NCBI GenBank assembly: GCA_002407725.1
Contig: DHOD01000125.1
Location: 1 to 7,687, forward strand
Direction: 5' to 3'
DNA from: Christensenella sp. UBA5399
Lineage (GTDB): Bacteria; Bacillota; Clostridia; Christensenellales; Christensenellaceae
Length of the DNA stretch: 7,687 nucleotides
Every line of letters starts with the position of its first letter. The first letter of the stretch is position 1. This document shows positions 1 to 5,009 of this stretch, one piece after another. The notes under the pieces are model-generated. The model had not been told where the DNA came from. It made no database searches and saw only the letters and a program-made list of their open reading frames with translations. Position numbers and translations under genes: made by a program.

Positions 1-188
1 TCAAGGATTGGGGGGCACGCCACTTTGCTACAGGGGGTATGGGTGGATCGCGACAGAAAACATCAATATACCAAGCGGGAGAAGCGGCCTTTTCAGTAAA
101 AACCGTTAAGGGATTGGTTAAGACGCGGCGAGGAGCACCCATAAGCCTCTAGCGCTTCACATATCCAGCAAGAATCGGGAGGCATACG

Positions 189-1295
189 ATGGGCCAGTCA
201 TGCATACTGGGGCACAAGTGGAATGGATGCAAATGCGAGCGCTGCGGCAAGGTGCGCGACAAAGAACATCAATGGGATGCATGCCGGGGGGAATGTACCA
301 TATGCCGCAAAAAATGTAAAGTGGAACACGAATACTTTATTGACCCGAAAACGTGCAAAATGACGTGTAAAAAATGCGGACACACGACGGGGCAGGTGTA
401 CCACGAATGGGATGGCTGCATATGCCGCAGGTGTGGCGCGACCGGGGATTATGCGCATGATATGAACGGGTGCACATGCCGGCGGTGCGGCAAGGTGGAT
501 AACCGGTTTCACGAGTGGGTCATGCTGGAGGGGCGGTGCGAGCAGCGTTGCGCTGTATGCGGCAAGGTGGTAGCGACGGACCACGACTGGGATGCATGCC
601 AATGCAAAAGGTGCGGTGCAATCCGCAACAGCGGCCATAGCTGGATTGCGGTTGAAGGAAAATGCGAAGAACAGTGCGAACAGTGCCATACGATACGCGT
701 GGGAAACCATGCGTTTGAGGACACGCCGGACGGCCTGCGGAAATGTGCGCGGTGCGGCCTGGAGGCCGTTCAAAAAAGGAAAGAAACGGATGGTCACAAT
801 AAAAAGCTTTCCGGAAAATCAAAAAAAGGATTTCGCAACAACATGCAAAGCGGCACATATTTCAAGCGGTTTGGCAAGGAACAGCGTATCTCGTACGATT
901 ACCGGAAGACGCATCAGAACGTGAAAGGCCTGGAGAAAGTGGCCAATATGGCGATTGATACGTACTATTATGATTTTTTTGTGCGCGCGTTGCAATTGAT
1001 CTCGGACACGGAGGCGCTGTTGTTTGTTGCCGATCATGTGGGCAGCCACGACGACAGGTTGCAGGCGGTCGTTTGCCGGCTGGGGGAATTGAACGAAAAG
1101 CGGGCGAACGCGGGCGAAACGCGGTACGAGCAAGCCCTGGCCGATATCGCGTCCGGTGCATCGTATAGCGGGGGTGGGGCGCAGGCTGTTGCCTGCATTG
1201 CAAACGCAGAAATTCTGAAGGAGCTTTCCCGTCATGCGCGGTTTGATGACGTGAAAGCGCTTGCAAAGAGTAAATGGATGCGCCCCGGCAAGTGA
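189..1295 (+). CDS. Cys/His zinc-ribbon-like repeat protein with HEAT-like C-terminal region
   Basis: The 368-residue product has two parts. Residues 9-199 hold nine tandem Cys/His units, starting at His 9, 27, 47, 72, 90, 108, 132, 150 and 174. The short unit of about 18 residues follows H-x-W-x2-C-x-C-x2-C-G; longer units use C-x3-C-x2-C. The Cys pairs and His spacing suggest that each structural zinc is bound by ligands from adjacent units. Residues 200-240 are basic and probably a linker. Residues 245-368 are helical, with a HEAT-like repeat around 271-298 (ISDTEALLFVADH) and a weaker one around 337-363. There is no signal peptide or membrane segment, so it is likely cytoplasmic. The start is supported by GGGAGG at 177-182, six bases upstream. 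It is the first gene of a four-gene run. Similar Cys/His arrays occur in uncharacterised Firmicute proteins; nucleic-acid or protein binding is a guess. Confidence 0.88.
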   Translation: MGQSCILGHKWNGCKCERCGKVRDKEHQWDACRGECTICRKKCKVEHEYFIDPKTCKMTCKKCGHTTGQVYHEWDGCICRRCGATGDYAHDMNGCTCRRCGKVDNRFHEWVMLEGRCEQRCAVCGKVVATDHDWDACQCKRCGAIRNSGHSWIAVEGKCEEQCEQCHTIRVGNHAFEDTPDGLRKCARCGLEAVQKRKETDGHNKKLSGKSKKGFRNNMQSGTYFKRFGKEQRISYDYRKTHQNVKGLEKVANMAIDTYYYDFFVRALQLISDTEALLFVADHVGSHDDRLQAVVCRLGELNEKRANAGETRYEQALADIASGASYSGGGAQAVACIANAEILKELSRHARFDDVKALAKSKWMRPGK

Positions 1296-1335
1296 ATGAG
1301 TGAATGAGTTCTGAAATGAGAGGGAGATATCAAGT

Positions 1336-1353
1336 ATGGAGCAGGGGAAATAA
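1336..1353 (+). CDS. Possible five-codon leader peptide (MEQGK)
   Basis: An ATG at 1336 follows AGGGAG at 1321-1326 with nine bases of spacing and reads five codons to TAA at 1351-1353. The stop lies two bases before the ATG of the next gene at 1356, so ribosomes ending here could restart on that gene. It may be chance: the GGGGAA inside it also serves as the ribosome binding site of the downstream gene. Real translation is unproven. Confidence 0.15.
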   Translation: MEQGK

Positions 1354-1355
1354 GT

Positions 1356-1772
1356 ATGTGTACTTTGGATGACAACATGCACATATATGTATTTGTGGAT
1401 GAGCGCGCACCCGGCTGGGGGTCAAGGTTTCTCGACAAAGCGAAAAGCCACGATGCGCCGGAGCGGAAAACGCTGCTGAATTCGGTACTTGCGTACGAAG
1501 GGTACGACTTATGGAAAAACCAGCAATTGACATTGGTCTTCCCGTCGGACTGGCTGTATGTATTCAGGCAGGTCAATCAAGACCCCGGCATACTGCGGCC
1601 CAGCCTCAACTGGATCGCGGAGGAATATCTGGTGTATAAAGAAATAATCACAGATCGGCTGCCGGAAGAAGCAAAGCAAACATCCTATACATTGGATAAT
1701 TGGGACAACTATTATTATGTGGTTTATTATGTAGACACAGATGCAAAACGCATTGTAAAAGAGAAACGGTAA
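1356..1772 (+). CDS. Hypothetical protein, aromatic and acidic C-terminal half
   Basis: The 138-residue product is not recognised. It has no signal peptide, no membrane segment and no known motif. The N-terminal third contains an apparent beta strand (MHIYVFVDE); the centre is rich in Trp, Phe and Leu (LTLVFPSDWLYVFRQV); and residues around 113-130 are very Tyr-rich (DNWDNYYYVVYYVDTDA), ending in a basic tail. It therefore looks like a small globular cytoplasmic protein. GGGGAA at 1344-1349 lies six bases before ATG 1356. An in-frame ATG at 1377 is a possible alternative start that removes seven residues, but it has no comparable ribosome binding site. It sits 60 bases after the zinc-ribbon-like gene and 20 bases before the lipoprotein gene, so cotranscription is likely. 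Its function is unknown. Confidence 0.75.
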   Translation: MCTLDDNMHIYVFVDERAPGWGSRFLDKAKSHDAPERKTLLNSVLAYEGYDLWKNQQLTLVFPSDWLYVFRQVNQDPGILRPSLNWIAEEYLVYKEIITDRLPEEAKQTSYTLDNWDNYYYVVYYVDTDAKRIVKEKR

Positions 1773-1792
1773 GCTTTTGGGAGGAATGGAAA

Positions 1793-2224
1793 ATGAAAAA
1801 AAGTTATGTGCTTGTGGCAATCGTATTGGTGATGGGTTTGGTCTTGACCGCTTGCGGCGGGTCGTTCAAGCAGGAATTGAATAAACAGATCAAAACCGCG
1901 GGAGAGGATGTGGCGGCGGGAAGGGACGCCATGGCCCGCGTACTGGATGCGGAATTTGCCAAGGAAGGATATCCGTCCGGCATTGTGGGGGTGCAATTTG
2001 GCACGACATATGGCGCGGCGCTGGATGATGGCGGGTTGAAGCCCATCCCGCGGAAAACGCTTTTTATCGCAATACCCAACCCCTCCGATCAAATGGGGTG
2101 GAGCGAGCAGGAGAAGCAGAAAATCATTGATATCATGCAGATATGCGAGGCGTATGCGGAATCCCTCGATTTTCATGGGTGGCTTTATGTCAATGAAAAC
2201 TTTGAAGAGTTCCCCGTTGAGTAA
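1793..2224 (+). CDS. Small putative lipoprotein
   Basis: The 143-residue product begins with a classical lipoprotein signal: a Lys-Lys N-terminus, a hydrophobic stretch from about residue 5 to 19, and the lipobox LTAC with the lipid-accepting Cys at residue 21. After processing, a protein of about 123 residues would be anchored on the outer face of the membrane. The mature part starts with a charged helical stretch (residues 25-50), then a region with a likely beta strand (TLFIAIPNP) and a helical segment after WSEQEKQKIIDIMQ. The start at 1793 is fixed by GGGAGG at 1779-1784, eight bases upstream, and by the signal peptide starting there; the frame is open further upstream, but that extension would hide the signal. 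No enzyme motif is visible. It lies between two unrecognised genes of the same cluster, and its partner or ligand is unknown. Confidence 0.85.
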   Translation: MKKSYVLVAIVLVMGLVLTACGGSFKQELNKQIKTAGEDVAAGRDAMARVLDAEFAKEGYPSGIVGVQFGTTYGAALDDGGLKPIPRKTLFIAIPNPSDQMGWSEQEKQKIIDIMQICEAYAESLDFHGWLYVNENFEEFPVE

Positions 2225-2273
2225 GCGGTAAACCGGCAATAGGGCAAACGGCCAGCAGAACGGAGGAAATGGT

Positions 2274-2996
2274 ATGGGATTGTTTAAACAGAGCTGGATG
2301 GGAAAAAATGAGGAAAAAGCATTAAAGGAGATTGACAAAATCACCGATCCGGCAATCTTGTTTTATATCCCGAAATATACGCCGCTTGAGACGGTACGCA
2401 GTGAAGCGGTGCAGAAGGCAATGCGTGAGCGCGAGGCACAGGTAGAGATTGCACGTTCTATTATCCAAAGCGAGGATAACAGCCCGCTGCAAACGGGGAT
2501 GCTCAAAAAAATATCAAATCGTGACATCCTATTTTTCATAAACCGTAGGGCAAACAATGCCGCCGTTCGTGATGCGGCAAACCTGATGAGTATAAAAAAG
2601 GGAGAACAGATCAGCAATTTTCTCTATAAGAACGCATTTCCCCTTGGCCAGCCAAAAAAGGAAATTATCCGGCATATCATGTGTATCTGCTATGACATGC
2701 CATCCATCAACGAACTGAAGCCCACCATACAATCCGCCATTATGGAGAAGGAAACGGCGGAAGGCAGCGAGATATTGCCAACATCCCGCATTACATTCGA
2801 CAGCTTCTCAGACAACGCCATGCTGCGCGATGAAAGCCAGCATATCCAGTTGATCAAGCATCACCTTGTGCAGGAAGGATATCACCATGACGAGGAGGTC
2901 GACTACCTGATCCACGGTTTCAGGCACAAGGGCACCATACAACACCAAAACGCACAGCCTTTCCTTGCAACATACTATGTGCTGTATTATGGATGA
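2274..2996 (+). CDS. Hypothetical protein with two HEAT-like repeats
   Basis: The 240-residue product has two clearly related helical repeats. Residues 20-50 carry ITDPAILFYIPKY followed by VRSEAV; residues 77-106 carry ISNRDILFFINRR followed by VRDAAN. The pattern I-x2-I-(T/S)-(D/N)-x2-I-L-F-(Y/F)-I, then VR-x2-A after about 8-10 residues, is a HEAT-like helix-turn-helix repeat, a fold usually used for protein binding. The rest (about 107-240) is not recognised; it includes KPKKEIIRHIMCICYDMP-like helical sequence and a His-rich section near the C-terminus. There is no signal peptide, so it is probably cytoplasmic. GGAGG at 2262-2266 sits seven bases before ATG 2274. The same repeat type occurs near the C-terminus of the zinc-ribbon-like protein at the head of this cluster. 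No catalytic residues are evident. Confidence 0.8.
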   Translation: MGLFKQSWMGKNEEKALKEIDKITDPAILFYIPKYTPLETVRSEAVQKAMREREAQVEIARSIIQSEDNSPLQTGMLKKISNRDILFFINRRANNAAVRDAANLMSIKKGEQISNFLYKNAFPLGQPKKEIIRHIMCICYDMPSINELKPTIQSAIMEKETAEGSEILPTSRITFDSFSDNAMLRDESQHIQLIKHHLVQEGYHHDEEVDYLIHGFRHKGTIQHQNAQPFLATYYVLYYG

Positions 2997-3008
2997 AGGG
3001 CATTTCTA

Positions 3009-3017
3009 TGATATAAT
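3009..3017 (+). promoter_or_regulatory. Extended -10 promoter upstream of the lipoprotein gene
   Basis: TGATATAAT matches the extended -10 consensus (TG, one base, perfect TATAAT). The expected start of transcription is near 3024. No good -35 element lies 16-18 bases upstream, which is tolerated in extended -10 promoters. It begins 13 bases after the stop of the preceding gene, implying that the lipoprotein gene at 3100 can be transcribed on its own. Confidence 0.6.
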
Positions 3018-3029
3018 AACCCGAAATCA

Positions 3030-3077
3030 ATTCACAGTGTAATAAACCCGGAACATGCAGGGTTCTACTTAGTGAAT
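3030..3077 (+). other. Leader stem-loop between promoter and lipoprotein start
   Basis: ATTCAC (3030-3035) pairs perfectly with GTGAAT (3072-3077). Inside it, AGT (3036-3038) can pair with ACT (3067-3069), and AACCC (3045-3049) pairs perfectly with GGGTT (3060-3064). The three nested helices would fold most of the 5' leader of the lipoprotein mRNA. The ribosome binding site GGGGGA (3085-3090) lies just outside, 3' of the fold. No known riboswitch consensus was recognised, and there is no U-run, so it is not a terminator. Confidence 0.4.
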
Positions 3078-3099
3078 ACGCTGCGGGGGATGTAACTAT

Positions 3100-3678
3100 A
3101 TGAAACGATATTGGAAAATTGTTGTGGGCGCGATGCTGGTTTGCACTGTGTTTTTCTTCTCTGGATGTGATTATTATACGGCGGTTTTGGGAGAGGTCCG
3201 GGCGCGCATCCAGGCCGCCCAAACCGGCGAAGACGGGCCGGACAGGAAATATGGTACGGAGACCGAGCCGTACGAATGGGAATGGCCGGGAGAAGAAAAT
3301 GTGCTGAAGTATGGTAATCTGGGCGCCAGCACCTCCATTTGGACTTGCGGCCTGCACATTGCCCTGCCCGATGGTGAGGAAATCTATTTTGAATCAAAAC
3401 CGCTTTTAGGGGACCGGTACATACGTGTGGCCTATCTGGACGGCGGTAGGTGCCGGTACGCATTCCATAAGCAGGTAGACCCTGCCGTGCTGGACCCGCT
3501 GGAATGGGTGCTGGAGGATTACCACATCCGGGACTGGGGAGGTTTCGGCGATTCTTCGGGGGAGGATGTGTTTCTCACGGTGGATTATGGGGACGACTAT
3601 GTGATGGAATCTGATGTGCCTGCGCGGTACGCGGGGTTCTCGCAGACTCTGGTGGATGTGCTGAAGAACATTGCATAG
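3100..3678 (+). CDS. Putative lipoprotein, first half of an amber-interrupted frame
   Basis: The 192-residue product has a lipoprotein signal: a basic start (MKRYWK), a hydrophobic core to residue 20, and the lipobox FSGC with Cys 23. It should be anchored outside the cytoplasmic membrane. The mature part is acidic and rich in Trp and Tyr. Residues 134-192 form a module seen in uncharacterised Clostridia lipoproteins: a helix (LEWVLEDYHIRDW), a loop, two strands (VFLTVDYGDD, YVMESDVP) and a final helix (FSQTLVDVLKNIA). GGGGGA at 3085-3090 lies nine bases before ATG 3100, and an extended -10 promoter lies upstream. The frame ends in TAG at 3676-3678 but stays open on the far side to 4506, so this may be the N-terminal part of a longer protein. 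The function is unknown; ligand binding at the cell surface is a guess. Confidence 0.8.
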   Translation: MKRYWKIVVGAMLVCTVFFFSGCDYYTAVLGEVRARIQAAQTGEDGPDRKYGTETEPYEWEWPGEENVLKYGNLGASTSIWTCGLHIALPDGEEIYFESKPLLGDRYIRVAYLDGGRCRYAFHKQVDPAVLDPLEWVLEDYHIRDWGGFGDSSGEDVFLTVDYGDDYVMESDVPARYAGFSQTLVDVLKNIA

Positions 3679-3684
3679 CCGCAT

Positions 3685-4506
3685 TTGGACGGTATGCCGC
3701 AGGCGGCGCAATCCACACCCGACATCAGGGATGTGCGGCAGATCGAATACAGCCTGGGGCCGGTGGGCACAACACTGACGGTGGATGATGATGGGGTGTT
3801 TGGCAGGCAGACGCTTGACGGCAGCAAAGGGCTCACATTGGAAAAAGAGCTTGACGGCGGCGCGTGGAACGACATCCTTGGCATATGCCGACAATATCAT
3901 TTCGGTATGGATATGCCGGAATTACAGACTGCCTGGAAGTGGGAGATGCTGACCTTAACCGATGTAGGGGGCGAAGAATACGTTTATTATGTCCCGGAAG
4001 ACTTTGTGAAAGAGATTGGAAGCGTGGTGGACGGGCAGGACGGTGAAAGCTGGCGCGGGGCGGAAGGCGTCCCGGCGGTGCGCTATTTACGTATGAAGGA
4101 CCAACAGGGGAAGGACATTGCCTCTGTGACATTGGCTTCTTCCGCAGCGGACATGCCGGAGGCTATCTACCGCGAATTCGGCGGTGACGACAGCCCCGCG
4201 ATCATCTGGTACCAGTACCACGACGGGGAATGGGAGGGTATGACAGGGTACCTGCTTTGGGATTCGGAAATGCAATTGCTGTCCATGATGGCGTACGAAT
4301 ACGGATTGGCCGATATTGCACCGGAGCCGGGCGTAGAGGATGTGTATGACAGCGAAAGCAAACATGTGCCGGACGATTACGCATACTATTCGCTCAGCAT
4401 CGAATATGAAAACGGGAGCACGGTCGAAACGCAGTTTTCGGCAACCAGCGCAGAGTTTCAGGAATTCCGGGAACTGCTGCACAAGTTTTTTGGTTATTGG
4501 GTATAA
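3685..4506 (+). CDS. Continuation of the interrupted lipoprotein, or separate gene lacking a signal peptide
   Basis: This 273-codon stretch is in the same frame as the lipoprotein gene, separated by TAG and two codons. It could start at TTG 3685 or ATG 3694, but neither has a good ribosome binding site. There is no signal peptide and no membrane segment, although the sequence looks like extracellular modules. Around residues 50-107 a helix with W61 (AWNDILGICRQYHF), a Trp-rich loop and paired strands before VPEDF resemble the C-terminal module of the upstream protein. Residues 234-273 (strands SLSIEYENG, then helix FQEFRELLHKFF) repeat the same strand-strand-helix ending. This supports one multi-module lipoprotein split by a stop codon. 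Coupled translation of a second protein is the alternative. The coding character (open, acidic, compact modules) is strong; whether it is expressed is uncertain. Confidence 0.6.
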   Translation: MDGMPQAAQSTPDIRDVRQIEYSLGPVGTTLTVDDDGVFGRQTLDGSKGLTLEKELDGGAWNDILGICRQYHFGMDMPELQTAWKWEMLTLTDVGGEEYVYYVPEDFVKEIGSVVDGQDGESWRGAEGVPAVRYLRMKDQQGKDIASVTLASSAADMPEAIYREFGGDDSPAIIWYQYHDGEWEGMTGYLLWDSEMQLLSMMAYEYGLADIAPEPGVEDVYDSESKHVPDDYAYYSLSIEYENGSTVETQFSATSAEFQEFRELLHKFFGYWV

Positions 4507-4512
4507 AGCGCC

Positions 4513-4542
4513 GTGGTCTTTTGATTTTTTCGATCAAACCGC
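4513..4542 (+). other. Stem-loop after the end of the split lipoprotein frame
   Basis: TTTGAT (4520-4525) pairs with ATCAAA (4533-4538) around a T-rich loop. The stem can extend through GG (4515-4516) with CC (4539-4540) after a three-base bulge. It starts seven bases after the stop codon at 4506, where a transcription end is expected, but no U-run follows the 3' arm. It is therefore not a standard terminator; it could be an mRNA 3'-end hairpin or chance. Confidence 0.25.
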
Positions 4543-4600
4543 CGGGCAAGAAAAAACGGCAGAAATGCAGGCCAAAGCAGGCATGTATAAAATCTTCTGT

Positions 4601-4629
4601 TTGCAGTTTCCGGTGGAATGATGTACTAT
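4601..4629 (+). promoter_or_regulatory. Probable sigma-A promoter for the riboswitch-controlled operon
   Basis: TTGCAG (4601-4606) resembles the -35 consensus and is followed after 17 bases by TACTAT (4624-4629), a four-of-six match to the -10 box. TATATA at 4627-4632 overlaps it. Transcription would begin near 4636, just upstream of the riboswitch P1 stem at 4645, which is the expected geometry. Confidence 0.5.
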
Positions 4630-4644
4630 ATAGATGCTTGAACA

Positions 4645-4843
4645 GCTTTTTGGTTCCGTATGGATTAACAAGGAAGCCGGTGCAAATCCGGCGCTGCGAA
4701 CCACAACTGTAAGTGCTGACAAAGCGGCAAACCTGCCACTGCCCACAAAGGGCGGGAAGGCGGCCGCGGCGGATGAGGCATAAGCCAGGAGACTTACCAC
4801 AAAGCTTGTACGACGATTCTTGGGTTGTTGAAGAATACGATAC
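4645..4843 (+). promoter_or_regulatory. Cobalamin riboswitch
   Basis: The RNA senses a cobalamin and controls the transporter genes downstream. All core blocks are present in order: the P1 5' arm (4645-4654), GGAAGCCGGTGCAAATCC (4672-4689) with hairpin GCCGG/CCGGC (4676-4680 with 4688-4692), ACTGT (4706-4710), GCCACTG (4735-4741), hairpin GCCC/GGGC (4741-4744 with 4750-4753), GGGAAGG near 4754-4760, and the B12 box AAGCCAGGAGAC (4782-4793). P1 closes by nine of ten pairs with 4796-4805. Downstream, ATTCTT/AAGAAT (4816-4821 with 4831-4836) forms a P13-like hairpin whose loop bases GGTT (4823-4826) can pair with AACC (4699-4702) in the L5 region, the kissing contact typical of this class. A transcription-termination mechanism fits the downstream terminator. 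The exact subclass (adenosyl-, methyl- or hydroxocobalamin) cannot be told by eye. Confidence 0.95.
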
Positions 4844-4855
4844 TTTTTTATTTTT
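4808..4855 (+). terminator. P13 hairpin followed by U-run, possible proximal terminator
   Basis: The P13-like hairpin can be extended: GTA (4808-4810) with TAC (4841-4843), CG (4814-4815) with CG (4838-4839), and ATTCTT with AAGAAT, with small internal bulges. The 3' arm is followed at once by T6 (4844-4849), one A and T5 (4851-4855). This is the layout of a weak, AU-rich intrinsic terminator and would couple the ligand-dependent kissing loop directly to termination. The bulges and low GC make its strength doubtful. Confidence 0.35.
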
Positions 4856-4954
4856 CATACCAATCCCATAAAAAGGCGCAGTGCGCGTTTGGGATGGCAT
4901 GGGATGTGCCGTATCCCCGATGGAAAGTTGGGGGAATAGTATCAAACATTTTAC
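4856..4954 (+). other. Long untranslated leader with alternative hairpins
   Basis: No gene is seen in these 99 bases between the riboswitch and the terminator. ATCCCA (4863-4868) is complementary to two TGGGAT copies (4890-4895 and 4900-4905), giving two mutually exclusive hairpins. A small GCGC-AGT-GCGC hairpin (4876-4886) sits inside the first. TCCCC (4914-4918) pairs with GGGGA (4931-4935). The region is probably part of the expression platform, but the pairings are predictions by eye. Confidence 0.35.
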
Positions 4955-4978
4955 GCAGCCTTGGAGGGCTGTTTTTTT
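4955..4978 (+). terminator. Rho-independent terminator of the cobalamin riboswitch leader
   Basis: CAGCC (4956-4960) pairs with GGCTG (4967-4971), with flanking G-U pairs extending the stem around a UGGA loop, and seven T residues follow (4972-4978). It lies 31 bases upstream of the first transporter gene's ATG, so in the ligand-bound state transcription would end before the operon. It is the best terminator in the window. Confidence 0.85.
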
Positions 4979-5009
4979 GTTGGAATAACAGGTGGCAGGT
5001 GTTGCGCGA

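Noticed and set aside
114..145. Promoter for the first gene cluster (TTGGTT with CATAAG)
   Set aside because: The spacing is about 20 bases and both boxes are weak, so it is not better than chance.
1..152. Possible 3' end of an upstream gene before the zinc-ribbon-like gene
   Set aside because: All three forward frames are open from the edge, to 97-99, 107-109 and 150-152, and none gives a recognisable C-terminus. I cannot say which, if any, is coding.
189..2996. Phage defence, toxin-immunity or mobile element identity for the first cluster
   Set aside because: No nuclease, transposase, integrase, toxin motif, terminal repeat or tRNA was seen. The zinc-ribbon and HEAT-like features alone do not define such a system.
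3676..3678. Pyrrolysine or selenocysteine-type recoding of the in-frame stop
   Set aside because: The codon is TAG, so selenocysteine is excluded. No methylamine methyltransferase context is present, and the T component gene uses TAG as a normal overlapping stop. A nonsense change or two genes is simpler.
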